Positions 28,128-37,268 of a stretch of DNA of 64,000 bases are shown in pieces (positions within the stretch are counted from its first letter, which is position 1; the number at the start of each line of letters is the position of its first letter). This DNA is from Rhizobium esperanzae (GTDB taxonomy: Bacteria; Pseudomonadota; Alphaproteobacteria; Rhizobiales; Rhizobiaceae). Position numbers and translations under genes: made by a program. The DNA is taken from the NCBI RefSeq assembly GCF_014197615.1, contig NZ_JACIFY010000014.1, positions 62,001 through 126,000 of the forward strand, in the 5' to 3' direction. Under the pieces are notes generated by a model. It ran no database searches. It saw nothing but the letters and a program-made list of their open reading frames with translations, and had not been told where the DNA came from.

Positions 28128-28903
28128 GCCCGCTGCTTTCCATCGAAAACATCACGAAAGGCTTTTCGTCGGCGGGCCGCCAGATCACGGCTCTCGACAA
28201 TGTTTCGCTGACGATCGCAGCCGGGGAAACGCTCGGGCTGGTTGGCGCCTCCGGCAGCGGAAAATCGACGCTGTCGCGTATCCTGCTGCGGCTTCTCTCC
28301 TGCGACGCCGGCTCGATCCGCTTCGAGGGAGAGGATTGGCTGTCCCTGAAGAGTGCCGCCCTGCGCCCCAAACGGGCGCGCATGCAGATGGTGTTTCAGG
28401 ATCCGCTGGCTGCCTTCAACCCGCTGGCGTCGGTCGGTTCGGTGCTCGATAATCCCTTGCGCATCCACGGCGTCGTGCCGAAAGACCGGCGTGCCGGCGA
28501 GATCGCCATGCTCCTCGAACGTGTCGGTCTCACCGCCGACTATAATGGCCGGCCGGTTCGCGCGCTCTCCGGCGGTCAGCGCCAGCGTGTGGGGATTGCC
28601 CGGGCGATCGCCACACGGCCGTCGCTGCTGGTGCTCGACGAGGCGGTCTCGGCGCTCGACGTCACCGTGCGCGGCAGGATCCTCGAGCTTCTGGTCGATC
28701 TGCAGAAGCAACAGGGCATTGCCTGTCTGTTCATTTCGCATGATCTTGCCGTGGTCCGGGCCGTCTCCCACCGCATCGCCGTCATGGATGGCGGGCGGAT
28801 CGTCGAGACGGGTCCGGCAGCCGCAGTCGTTGCCGCGCCGCAATCGGCCGCCGCCCGCGCCCTTGTTGCAGCCGTTCCGCGTCTTGTGACCGATCCGCCC
28901 TGA
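28124..28903 (+). CDS. oligopeptide-type ABC transporter ATP-binding protein (DppF-like)
   Basis: A 259-residue second ATPase with Walker A GASGSGKST, Q-loop MVFQDPLAAFNPLASV, signature LSGGQRQRVGIARAIATR, Walker B LLVLDEAVSALDVTV and H-loop FISHDLAVV. The dual-ATPase composition is normal for Dpp/Opp-type systems. It starts by ATGA overlap and ends just before the aminotransferase gene. Confidence 0.93.
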   Translation: MSPLLSIENITKGFSSAGRQITALDNVSLTIAAGETLGLVGASGSGKSTLSRILLRLLSCDAGSIRFEGEDWLSLKSAALRPKRARMQMVFQDPLAAFNPLASVGSVLDNPLRIHGVVPKDRRAGEIAMLLERVGLTADYNGRPVRALSGGQRQRVGIARAIATRPSLLVLDEAVSALDVTVRGRILELLVDLQKQQGIACLFISHDLAVVRAVSHRIAVMDGGRIVETGPAAAVVAAPQSAAARALVAAVPRLVTDPP

Positions 28904-28914
28904 AGGAGATGTCG

Positions 28915-30009
28915 ATGTTCGACCCCGGTTGGAATCCCCTGCACGGCGTCCCCTCCTATCCGGCGGAACGCTACGGCGCCCTCGCCGACAGGATCGGCGG
29001 CATCTTGCAGAGCTGCAGCGACATAGTGCTGGTGCAGGCCGAGGCGGTGGTGGCGCTGGAAGCTGTGGCGGTCAGCCTTGCGCGCCCCGGCCTCTCCGCC
29101 CTCAACATCGTCACCAGCCCCTATGGCGGCTGGTTCGGGCAATGGCTGCGGCGGGGCGGTGCTGCGGTTCGGGATATCGTCACCGAACCGGGCTTGCCGA
29201 TCGAGATCGAGGCCGTCGCCAGGGCGCTCGACGCCAGGCCCGAGATCGATGTGCTGGCTGTGGTTCATGCGGAATCGGCGAGCGGCATCCTCAACCCGCT
29301 GCCCGAGATACTGGCGCTGGCCCGTGCCCACGGCATCGTCACCGTCGTCGATGCGGTCGCCTCCGTCGGCGGACATGAGTTCGATGTTGACGAACTCGGC
29401 ATCGACATCGCGGTGATCGGCCCGCAGAAAGCGCTTGGCGGTCCGGCCGGTCTATCGGCGCTTTCAGTCAGCCGCCGCGCCTGGGAGCTTATTCTGAGCG
29501 ACGGTGCGCCGCGTGATTCGATCCTGTCATTGGCGGATTTGAAGGCATGGCTCGACGGCGGCAGACAGGCTCTGCCGGGAACGCCGGCGCCGCTGGAATT
29601 CTTCGCGCTGGAGGCCGCACTCGACCGCATCGAGGGCGAAGGCCTGGAGAAGATCGTTGCCCGCCATGCGCTGGCGGGATCGGCGACACGGGCGGGGCTG
29701 ACCGCGCTCGGCGCCGGCGCCTGGGTGCCGGCGGCAAGGGCGTCGAACCTGGTGACGGCGGTGCCGGTGCCGCAGGGCCTGGCGCCGGCGGCGCTGATTG
29801 CAGCCGCCGGACGGTTGGGCGTCGAGCTGACCGAAGGTGTCGGGACTGCGCCGGTCCGTCTGGTGCGGCTGAACCACACGGGTCAGCGCGCCTCGTTCCA
29901 GACGGTGCTCTCGAATGTCGTCGCCTATGGCGCAGCCCTCAGGCAGGCCGGCCATGCCTGCGATATCGCCGCTGCTGCGGAAGCGATATCCGCGGCCTAC
30001 AGCCGCTGA
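28915..30009 (+). CDS. class V aminotransferase family PLP enzyme
   Basis: A 364-residue fold-type I PLP enzyme related to alanine-glyoxylate and pyridoxamine-pyruvate aminotransferases. The PLP-lysine is most likely Lys172 in GPQKALGGPAG, with the cofactor-ring aspartate at Asp146 (VVDAVAS) and an AGT-like HAESASGILNP stretch. The start is put at 28915 because the AAGGAG site ends directly against an earlier in-frame ATG at 28909 and is ideally spaced for 28915. Placement immediately after the Dpp-like ATPase genes suggests it acts on the imported compound, by transamination or possibly by lyase chemistry. Confidence 0.85.
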   Translation: MFDPGWNPLHGVPSYPAERYGALADRIGGILQSCSDIVLVQAEAVVALEAVAVSLARPGLSALNIVTSPYGGWFGQWLRRGGAAVRDIVTEPGLPIEIEAVARALDARPEIDVLAVVHAESASGILNPLPEILALARAHGIVTVVDAVASVGGHEFDVDELGIDIAVIGPQKALGGPAGLSALSVSRRAWELILSDGAPRDSILSLADLKAWLDGGRQALPGTPAPLEFFALEAALDRIEGEGLEKIVARHALAGSATRAGLTALGAGAWVPAARASNLVTAVPVPQGLAPAALIAAAGRLGVELTEGVGTAPVRLVRLNHTGQRASFQTVLSNVVAYGAALRQAGHACDIAAAAEAISAAYSR

Positions 30010-30077
30010 ACCGTATCCGCCTCTTGATAAATCCAGCGCGTCGAGGCAGGAGAGTGGCATCACGGAGACTTGGTCTA

Positions 30078-30941
30078 ATGACTGGATTGCTGGATGCGCA
30101 GGGCCTGGAGATTTCGCATGAGGGGCATCGCACCCGCCTGAAATGGCACCGATTGCGCAAACGATTTGCCGATCCGCTGTTTTCTGCCGAGGTGATGGCG
30201 GAGGGTTTTGCAGCAGGCGCCTCGATGGAACTCGATCTGCGTGTGCGCGCCGATGGCGGTTTCGTCGTGCTGCATGATGAAGAGCTCGAAGGTGAAACAA
30301 CCGGGTACGGCCCGATCGCCGAAAAGAGCTTCGGCGATCTCAGCGCTATCAGGATGAAAGAGGGCGACCGGCCGCTGATCCTCAGCGAGAACCTCGCCGC
30401 CATGCTGCAATCGGCCCACCCGGCCGCGCTGCTGCAATTCGACATCAAGGACGATTACGCGGCGATCGGCGCCAGGGGTATCGAGCATCTTGCCGCGCAT
30501 TTCCGCGATATTTCCGCCTCGGTGATCGTCAGCGGCGGCAGTCTCGACCTCATCGTCGCGGTCAAAGAGAAGCTTCCCAATCTTCTGCGCGGCATCGATC
30601 CCACGGACAAGCTCTATGATATCAGGCAGACCGGTGGCTGGAAGGCTGTCGAGGTGGAATTGCGCGCCGACCTGCGCGGGCCGACCGAACCGGACACGAT
30701 CTATCTCCACTGGCCGCTGATCCTTGATGCCGCCAATGGAGGTCTCGACATGATCGCGCTCTGCCAGGACGAAGGCAAACGCGTCGATGCCTGGACTTTT
30801 ACGCTCAAGAATCCTGAAGCCGGTTTCAGCGACGAGGAATGGCGGAATTTCCGGGCGCTGATGGCTTTGAAGCCGGATCAGGTCACCACCGACGAGGCGC
30901 CGGCCACCGAGCGCGCCTGGGACCGCCGCATGGCGGGCTGA
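30078..30941 (+). CDS. divergent glycerophosphodiester phosphodiesterase family protein
   Basis: A 287-residue TIM-barrel protein of the GDPD family. His24-Arg25, Glu51/Asp53 (MELDLRV) and His66 (VLHDEEL) correspond to catalytic and metal positions. However, the usual HRG...ENT motif is reduced to HRLRK without the ENT, so activity on ordinary glycerophosphodiesters is uncertain. The ATG at 30078 follows the aminotransferase by 68 bp on the same strand. The frame is open upstream to 29547, but that part is the aminotransferase gene read in another frame. Why it is in this cluster is unclear. Confidence 0.75.
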   Translation: MTGLLDAQGLEISHEGHRTRLKWHRLRKRFADPLFSAEVMAEGFAAGASMELDLRVRADGGFVVLHDEELEGETTGYGPIAEKSFGDLSAIRMKEGDRPLILSENLAAMLQSAHPAALLQFDIKDDYAAIGARGIEHLAAHFRDISASVIVSGGSLDLIVAVKEKLPNLLRGIDPTDKLYDIRQTGGWKAVEVELRADLRGPTEPDTIYLHWPLILDAANGGLDMIALCQDEGKRVDAWTFTLKNPEAGFSDEEWRNFRALMALKPDQVTTDEAPATERAWDRRMAG

Positions 30942-31059
30942 CTGGCGGGGTGTTGGAGCATCGTGCCGAAAGGTGCGAGCGGGTTTCAATCGCTTATGTC
31001 TTTGATTGAGACAGGGCTTGTTCGCATCTTTTGGCAGTTTGCATCATTTTAAACTTCTG

Positions 31060-32739
31060 ATGCTATCGATCTCCGGCAGACAAACGTTGGTGTTCGATAT
31101 GCAAGTCGTTGATGCTGTAGCAGTTGCTCAACAAGTAATTTTCAGCTTACAGGAAGCGTGGCGTCTGGGGTGCACAGGCCGTTCGGTCGAGGCGCTGACG
31201 CTCGCCGGCGAAATTCTGGCCGGCGCCAAGGCGCGGGGCGAGGATTGGCTTGCTGCCCAATGCGACACCGACATTGCCTGGTACTGCTTTCAGATCGGCA
31301 AGGCCGAACTTGGACTGACGCATGTCCGGCGGGCGGTAGACTTCTGGAAATTGCACGGGGAGTCCAGGCAGGAGGCCTATGCCCGGGCCTATTTCGGATG
31401 GCTGCTCCTGGAATTGGGCTTGCCGGAGGAAGCCATCGAAGAAGCGACCCGCGCGCTGGACCTTGCCGACAAGGTTGCAGACGCCAAGGCGCAAAGCCTG
31501 GCGACCAACGTCATCGGAATTATCTTCTGGTACAACAAGCAGCCTGACCGGGCGATCCTGATGAGCGAACGGTCCGTTGAACTCGCCAGATCAATCGGCG
31601 ACAAAACCTATGAATGCTGGTGGCTCGTCAATCTCGGCGGCGCTCATTCGGAAAGCGGATATATTGCTCAAGCCCTCGGCAAACCGGAGGAAGGACACCG
31701 GCTGCTGTTGCGCGCGCTTGAGCTGACCGACCAGGCGCTCGACATCGCAATCGAGACCGGCGACAGCTGGGCCGCCCGCATTTGTCTCGGCAACAACGCC
31801 GATTACTACAGCCACATCGGTGAGCACGAGAAGGCGCTCCAGTGCATGGAGCGCTATCAGCTGTTTCAAGAGAACAGCTATGTCAGGGATCGGCAGCAAT
31901 ATCTCTACACCCTGGGTCAGATCTACATCAATTACGGAAAATTCGCGGACGCGCGATCGCTGCTGCTCGAAGCGATGGAGCTGATCGGCGAGGGCGGTAG
32001 TTTCGATTCCTATATCCAGATCTATTTTTATCTGTCGCAGGCACATGAAGGGCTGGGGCAGTTCGATCTGGCGCTGGAGGCGCACAAAAAATACCATCAG
32101 GCCTACCTGCAGAACAGCGCCGAAAGAACCCAGCAGCGCACACGCCTGGCGGAAATCTACTATGAAACCAAGCGGCTGAAGGAAGTTGCTGAAACGGAAA
32201 CGAAGCGTGCGGATACGCTGGAAGCCTCCTATCAGAAATTGCAGGAAGAAACCGATATCCTTGCCAGCGCCGTCTATCTGGATGCGCTGACCGGGCTTTA
32301 TAATCGCAAATATCTCGACAGCCGCTTTAAGGAGCTGACATCCGAGAAACGCCCCTATTCCATCGCGATGCTGGATGTCGATCACTTCAAGTCGGTCAAC
32401 GACAACTTCTCTCACATGATCGGCGACCAGGTTCTGAGTGCCATCGGAACCATATTGCGCAGCCAGTTGCGGATCACCGATCAGGCGATCCGCTTCGGCG
32501 GTGAGGAGTTCGTCGTGCTGTTGGCGGGTGCTCCGCGAGGTGCAGCCGATGTCTGCGAAAGACTACGCTTAGCGGTTGAACAATGGGACTGGTCGGAGAT
32601 CTGCAACGGCTTGCGCGTCACGATCAGCATCGGCGTCGCCAGCACTCTGTCTGCCAAGTCTCCGAACGAGATTTTGGCGATCGCCGATCAGAATCTCTAT
32701 ACGGCGAAAAAGACCGGTCGCAATCGCGTTGTGGCATAA
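31060..32739 (+). CDS. TPR-repeat diguanylate cyclase (GGDEF)
   Basis: A roughly 559-residue soluble signalling protein. The N-terminal two thirds is a series of tetratricopeptide-like helical hairpins (for example EAIEEATRALDLADKV, EHEKALQCMERYQLF, FDLALEAHKKYHQAYL). A coiled-coil linker rich in Glu and Lys follows (AETETKRADTLEASYQ), then a C-terminal GGDEF domain. The active site is GGEEF, and an RITD inhibitory I-site lies five residues before it, so it should make cyclic di-GMP with product inhibition. No membrane segment or receiver domain is present; sensing may occur by protein contact through the TPRs. The start is uncertain (ATG 31060 or 31099, or TTG 31006). Confidence 0.88.
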   Translation: MLSISGRQTLVFDMQVVDAVAVAQQVIFSLQEAWRLGCTGRSVEALTLAGEILAGAKARGEDWLAAQCDTDIAWYCFQIGKAELGLTHVRRAVDFWKLHGESRQEAYARAYFGWLLLELGLPEEAIEEATRALDLADKVADAKAQSLATNVIGIIFWYNKQPDRAILMSERSVELARSIGDKTYECWWLVNLGGAHSESGYIAQALGKPEEGHRLLLRALELTDQALDIAIETGDSWAARICLGNNADYYSHIGEHEKALQCMERYQLFQENSYVRDRQQYLYTLGQIYINYGKFADARSLLLEAMELIGEGGSFDSYIQIYFYLSQAHEGLGQFDLALEAHKKYHQAYLQNSAERTQQRTRLAEIYYETKRLKEVAETETKRADTLEASYQKLQEETDILASAVYLDALTGLYNRKYLDSRFKELTSEKRPYSIAMLDVDHFKSVNDNFSHMIGDQVLSAIGTILRSQLRITDQAIRFGGEEFVVLLAGAPRGAADVCERLRLAVEQWDWSEICNGLRVTISIGVASTLSAKSPNEILAIADQNLYTAKKTGRNRVVA

Positions 32740-32792
32740 CGGCGTTCCGCCGCTCCGGACAAAGTTCGCCGTTTTCTCTGAGACAGGAGTCT

Positions 32793-33602
32793 CTATAGTC
32801 CCTCGATGTCGAGGATGAAGGTGAATTCGCCGGCAAGCCCGGGCGCGTGGGCGATGACGGGCCCGCCCTGCGCAAGCAGACTGTCGACATCGGGCATTGC
32901 CACCATTGCGCCGGCCTCTTCCGCGATCAGCGCGCCGGCAAGCATGTCCCAGGCGTTGAGATGGCGCTCGTAATAGAGATCGGCCGCGCCCTCGGCGACA
33001 CGAAGGAGGTCGATGGCGGCCGCGCCCGTGCGGCGGTAGTCCATGCCACGCTCATGGAGCCGCCGCAGGAGGGCCAGATGGTCGTCGAAGCTGGTCTTGC
33101 GGGAATGGCCGAGAATGACGAGCGCATGGGCCGGATCGGCGGTGGCAGCCGCATGGACCGGAAGCCCGTCCTTGAAAGCCCCGCCGCCGCGGACGGCGTG
33201 AAAGACCTTGTCCGCGGTGGCATCGTAGACCACGCCGATTTCGACCGTGCCGCCGGCGACGAAGGCGATCGAGACGCCCCAGTGGCGCAAGCCCCTGATA
33301 TAGTTGGTCGTACCGTCGATCGGATCGACGACCCAGGTGCCGGCTCCGCCCGATCCTCCGCCGCCTTCCTCGCCCATGAAAGTATCGTCGGGAAAGCGCG
33401 AGATGAGCGCGTCGCGGATCGCCTGCTCGGCCTTCCTGTCGGCGATGGTGACGAAATCCTGCAATCCCTTGTTCTCGACGGCAAGCGTACCGGGGTTGGA
33501 GTCGCGCCGAAACCGGGCCGCTTCCCGTCCGACCTCGAGGGCGACGGCGATCGCGACCTCTGATCGGGCGCGGATGGCGGCGGCATCGAATGCGGAACTC
33601 AT
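32793..33602 (-). CDS. inositol monophosphatase family protein, operon-encoded
   Basis: A 269-residue phosphatase of the IMPase superfamily with GEE at residues 77-79, DPIDGTT at 93-99 and NAWDMLAGALIAEEAG, so all metal-binding elements are intact. Its start overlaps the last base of the LacI regulator gene, so it is the final gene of the operon running from 39980. Together with the phosphodiesterase in the same operon it could remove phosphate from a polyol phosphate such as an inositol phosphate, but the substrate is inferred from context only. Confidence 0.9.
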   Translation of the reverse strand: MSSAFDAAAIRARSEVAIAVALEVGREAARFRRDSNPGTLAVENKGLQDFVTIADRKAEQAIRDALISRFPDDTFMGEEGGGGSGGAGTWVVDPIDGTTNYIRGLRHWGVSIAFVAGGTVEIGVVYDATADKVFHAVRGGGAFKDGLPVHAAATADPAHALVILGHSRKTSFDDHLALLRRLHERGMDYRRTGAAAIDLLRVAEGAADLYYERHLNAWDMLAGALIAEEAGAMVAMPDVDSLLAQGGPVIAHAPGLAGEFTFILDIEGL

Positions 33603-34606
33603 CAGGCAGTCCTTCTTTTTATCAACGTTACCGGCGTGAATTCGACACGCGCCGTCAAGTCCGGCTCTGCGATCCGGCTCATCAGCAGATCGACGGTCTG
33701 TTCGGCCTGGATATCGCAGGGCTGGCGGATGGTTGTGAGATCGTAGGCTGTCCAGCTCGCCTGGGGAATATCGTCATGACCGATGATGCGTATCGGCGGT
33801 GCATCATCGCGGCTGCGGCCCTGCATGACGCGGTCGACCACGCCGCAGGCCATATAGTCGTTGGCGCAGAACAGCCCATCGATGCCGAATGCGGCAAAGT
33901 CGGCTGCCGCATCATAGCCGCTGCGGTAATCGTTGATCCTGATCTGCAGCATCTGCGCTTCGATCCCGAGCTGTCTGCAGCGTCCCAGGAAGGCTTCGCT
34001 GCGCCGCCGCGCCGTATAGGATATGGCGGGCGCCGCCATGACGGCGAGCTTTCGCGCGCCGCCTTCGATCAGGTGGGCGGCGGCGAGATGGCCGGCCATG
34101 CGATCGTCGGAGATGATGCGGTCGACGAAGTGGATATCGTCGCCCTTGTTGATCAGCACGATCGGTACGCCCTCGGCCGCACATTGTTCGCAAATCTCGG
34201 TCGGCGGCGCGTCTGAGGTGACGATGACACCTGAGACGGCGTAATGCAGCAGCTGGCCGATGACGGTCGAGGTATCCGCCTCCTGCGAGGTCGGCAGCAG
34301 GATGGGGCGGAAATTGCGAGCGATCAGCACTCTTGCCAGATTCTCGATCTGCAACGTCCGGAACGGATTGTCGAGACCGGCGGCGACGACGCCGACCAGA
34401 TCTGAACGTTTATTGGTGAGGCTTCGGGCAAGATAGTTCACCCGGTAGCCGAGTTGTTTGGCGGCCTCGAAGACCTTCTCGCGCGTCTTCGGCGAGACGC
34501 TGGCATCCGGCGTGAAAGCGCGCGACACGGCGGCGCGCGAGACGCCGGCCACACGCGCCACGTCGAAGGAGGTTACCTTGCGCGGTCCCTTATCCCTGTC
34601 TGCCAA
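33602..34606 (-). CDS. LacI family transcriptional regulator within ABC operon
   Basis: A 334-residue LacI-type repressor. The helix-turn-helix begins at about residue 11 (VTSFDVARVAGVSRAAVSRAF), then the hinge (KTREKVFEAAKQLGYRVN) and an effector domain. The start is a TTG at 34606, chosen because the DNA-binding domain begins within a few codons and a GAGGGA site precedes it; there is no ATG nearby. It overlaps the phosphodiesterase gene by 17 bases and the phosphatase gene by one, so the repressor is encoded inside its probable target operon. The likely operator is the palindrome at 40115-40130. Confidence 0.88.
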   Translation of the reverse strand: MADRDKGPRKVTSFDVARVAGVSRAAVSRAFTPDASVSPKTREKVFEAAKQLGYRVNYLARSLTNKRSDLVGVVAAGLDNPFRTLQIENLARVLIARNFRPILLPTSQEADTSTVIGQLLHYAVSGVIVTSDAPPTEICEQCAAEGVPIVLINKGDDIHFVDRIISDDRMAGHLAAAHLIEGGARKLAVMAAPAISYTARRRSEAFLGRCRQLGIEAQMLQIRINDYRSGYDAAADFAAFGIDGLFCANDYMACGVVDRVMQGRSRDDAPPIRIIGHDDIPQASWTAYDLTTIRQPCDIQAEQTVDLLMSRIAEPDLTARVEFTPVTLIKRRTA

Positions 34607-35369
34607 CTGCTTTTTCCCTCTCTGCCGACGGCCGCATCAGATCGGGCAGATCCGTGCAGATGCCGAGAACAGGCAGTTCCATGATGTCATCGAGAACGGC
34701 CCGCCGCTCCTCGTGCCAGAGCACGATCTCGCGGCCCGCCGCAAAGGCGCGACGAGTCAGCATCTCGGTTACCAGATCCTGCGGACGCTCGCCTGCTCTT
34801 TCCCAGCAGAGATGCAGGATATCGGCGCCGGCCTCGTCGCCCAGCGCATGCGGATCGTGGCCGACGCGGATCAGCACTGAAAGCGGAAAATCGCAGCCTG
34901 CGTTCCTGAGTTCGCGTACCTGCGCGGTATCGAAGGAGCCGAGGCAGGCAAAACGCTGGTTCATTTCGACAAGGTGGCGCCAGCAGCGCAGGCCGGTGCC
35001 GGGCGCCTTGAGCTCGACATAGAGGCCGGTTCCGGTCTCGCGACCGAGAGCGGCCACCTCCGAAAAACTTGGCACATCGACGCCGTCGAGGGCGGCAAGC
35101 TCGGCGGCCGTCATTTCGGAAATGCGCCGATCGATGCCGAAAACACGCTCCAGATGGTCGTCATGCGAAACGACGACCACGCCGTCTTTGGTCAGTTGTG
35201 TGTCGAGCTCCCACATCTCGGCGCCGAGTTCGGCAGCGCGCCGGAAGGCGGCGATCGTGTTCTCTCGTTCGTGGCCGCTGGCGCCGCGATGGCCGATGCA
35301 GAAGGGAAGCCGGCCTTTGGCCGCCGGCCAGCCGTAGCGGCTGAAAAATGCCGAGAAATCGCGGGTCAT
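34590..35369 (-). CDS. glycerophosphodiester phosphodiesterase
   Basis: A 259-residue GDPD-family enzyme, hydrolysing glycerophosphodiesters to glycerol-3-phosphate (or an alternative phosphate ester) and an alcohol. The core motif is intact: GHRGASG with His27-Arg28, RENT at 35-38, WELDTQ with Glu54 and Asp56, and SHDDHLE with His69. There is no signal peptide, so it acts in the cytoplasm on imported material. The ATG at 35369 overlaps the ATPase stop by one base. Its position inside an ABC operon mirrors ugpQ in the Ugp system. Confidence 0.92.
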   Translation of the reverse strand: MTRDFSAFFSRYGWPAAKGRLPFCIGHRGASGHERENTIAAFRRAAELGAEMWELDTQLTKDGVVVVSHDDHLERVFGIDRRISEMTAAELAALDGVDVPSFSEVAALGRETGTGLYVELKAPGTGLRCWRHLVEMNQRFACLGSFDTAQVRELRNAGCDFPLSVLIRVGHDPHALGDEAGADILHLCWERAGERPQDLVTEMLTRRAFAAGREIVLWHEERRAVLDDIMELPVLGICTDLPDLMRPSAEREKAVGRQG

Positions 35370-36424
35370 CACAGCCTCCCGCCATTTTCATCGAAGACCA
35401 GGACGCCGCGGCTGTCGATTGCCCAGCGGACCTCGTCGCCGACGTGAATGTCGTTGCGCACCGGCTGGATCGACCGCAGCAGCGGCCCGCCGGCAAGCGC
35501 CACGTCGTAGAGGTTCTCGCGGCCTTGTGTTTCGGCGAAGGTGACCTTGCCGGAGACGGGGGTGTCGCCTGCCGGGGTGAAATGCTCCGGCCGGACGCCG
35601 AGCATCAGTCTCGTGCCCTCGGCGGTGCCGATGGTACTGGGCAGCGGCACGCGGATTTCGCTTTCGGGGATGACAAAGGAGCCCTTGTCCATGATGCCGC
35701 GCAGGAAGGTGATCGGCGGATTGCCGAGGAAGCCGGCGACGAAGGCGGTCTTCGGATCATTGTACATTTCGGCCGGCGTGGCGATCTGGACGATCTCGCC
35801 TTCCTTCATGATGGCGATGCGGTCGCACATGCTCATCGCCTCCACCTGGTCATGAGTGACGAGGATGGCGGTGATGCCGGTCTCGCGCTGCAGGCGGCGG
35901 ATTTCCGAGCGCATTTCGAGGCGCAGCTTGGCGTCGAGATTGGCGAGCGGTTCGTCGAGCAGCAGCACGTCGGGCTTGCGGATCAATGCGCGCGCCAGCG
36001 CCACTCGCTGCTGCTGGCCGCCGGAAAGCTGTGCCGGACGGCGTTCCATGAGGTTGTCGATGTGAACAAGCCCGGAAATGCGCTCGACCTCCTTGCGGAT
36101 TTCGGCGGGGTTGACGCCCTTCACCTTCAGGGGAAAGCCGATGTTTTCGGCGACCGTCATGTGCGGGTAGAGCGCATAGGACTGGAAGACGACGCCGACA
36201 TTGCGGGCTTGGCTCGGCAGGTCGGTCACATCGCGATCGCCGAAGAGGATGCGTCCGCCGGTCGGTCGGTGAATGCCGCAGACCGCAAAAAGCGTCGTCG
36301 ATTTGCCGCAGCCGGAAGGGCCGAGCAGCGCCAGCATCTCGCCGTCGCCGACTTCGAGCTGCATGTTCTCGATGACCTTGGTGGAGCCGAAGCTCTTCGA
36401 GAAATTGTCGAGGAGGATGCGCAT
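35369..36424 (-). CDS. CUT1-type ABC transporter ATP-binding protein (UgpC/MalK-like)
   Basis: A 351-residue ATPase: Walker A GPSGCGKST, Q-loop VFQSYALYPH, signature LSGGQQQRVALARALI, Walker B LLLDEPLANLD and H-loop VTHDQVEAM, then a MalK-type regulatory domain with GVRPEHF. Start and stop overlap both neighbours by one base. It energises the transporter with permeases at 36424-38570 and the binding protein at 38634-39980. Confidence 0.95.
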   Translation of the reverse strand: MRILLDNFSKSFGSTKVIENMQLEVGDGEMLALLGPSGCGKSTTLFAVCGIHRPTGGRILFGDRDVTDLPSQARNVGVVFQSYALYPHMTVAENIGFPLKVKGVNPAEIRKEVERISGLVHIDNLMERRPAQLSGGQQQRVALARALIRKPDVLLLDEPLANLDAKLRLEMRSEIRRLQRETGITAILVTHDQVEAMSMCDRIAIMKEGEIVQIATPAEMYNDPKTAFVAGFLGNPPITFLRGIMDKGSFVIPESEIRVPLPSTIGTAEGTRLMLGVRPEHFTPAGDTPVSGKVTFAETQGRENLYDVALAGGPLLRSIQPVRNDIHVGDEVRWAIDSRGVLVFDENGGRL

Positions 36425-37266
36425 CAGCCTTTGCTCCCGCCGCCGTAGATGTTCATGAGATATTTGTTGAAGAGTGCGTAGGCGATCAGAACCGGAAGGA
36501 AGTAGAAGATGCCGACCGCTTTGAACATATTGAAATCATAATTGTTGTCGTCGGCGAGAAAGCCGGCGAGATAGACCGACAGCACCTGCACTTCGTTGCC
36601 CGGCGCCAGCACCTGCGGCAGAATGAATTCGCCCCAGCCGGAGAGGAAGGAAAACAGGCCGAGTGCCATGATACCGGGCTGGACCTGCGGCAGCACGAGG
36701 CTGCGCCACACACGAAAGCGCGAGGCGCCGTCGACGACGCCGGCCATTTCGATTTCCCAGGGCACGGTGTCGTAGAATCCTTTCATCAGCCAGATGCCGA
36801 GCGGCAGGTCGATCGCCGCCTTTACCAGGATCACGCCGATCAGCGAATTGTAGAGGCCGATCATCTGCAGCACGATGAAGATGGCGATGATCAGCGTCAC
36901 CGACGGGAAGGCATGCAGCACCATGACGCCGGCAAGGAAGAAGCCGCGCGCCGGAACATTCAGTCGCGACAGCACGTAGCCCGCCATCGATGAGACGATG
37001 AGCACGACGCTGGTGGTGCAGGCTGCAAAGAGCAGCGTATTCACAGTCACCTGCCAGATGTTGGCCTTGCCCGGCGTCGTCTGCCACAGGAAACGCCAGT
37101 GATCGAGCGTCAGGCCGGAAGGCAACAAGGCGTCCGGCTGCTTTACCGTCACGGTGTCGAGGAAGAGATAGACATACATCAGGAGCAGCGGCAGGCTGAC
37201 GATCGTCAGCGCCGATATGACGGGCCAGCTGCGGTAATTTGCCGATGGCTGCGATTGTTCGGCCAT
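36424..37266 (-). CDS. CUT1 ABC transporter permease (MalG/UgpE type)
   Basis: A 280-residue permease with six predicted membrane segments. The ATPase-docking loop reads EMAGVVDGASRFRVWRSLVLP, and the start of the protein is short and cytoplasmic. The ATG at 37266 has a GAGG site and lies two bases past the stop of the upstream permease gene. The C-terminal KYLMNIYGGGSKG is typical of this subfamily. Confidence 0.94.
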   Translation of the reverse strand: MAEQSQPSANYRSWPVISALTIVSLPLLLMYVYLFLDTVTVKQPDALLPSGLTLDHWRFLWQTTPGKANIWQVTVNTLLFAACTTSVVLIVSSMAGYVLSRLNVPARGFFLAGVMVLHAFPSVTLIIAIFIVLQMIGLYNSLIGVILVKAAIDLPLGIWLMKGFYDTVPWEIEMAGVVDGASRFRVWRSLVLPQVQPGIMALGLFSFLSGWGEFILPQVLAPGNEVQVLSVYLAGFLADDNNYDFNMFKAVGIFYFLPVLIAYALFNKYLMNIYGGGSKG

Positions 37267-37268
37267 GG

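Noticed and set aside
29547..30077. Upstream extension of the GDPD-like frame
   Set aside because: It is the aminotransferase coding sequence in a shifted frame; the extension is low in family signal.
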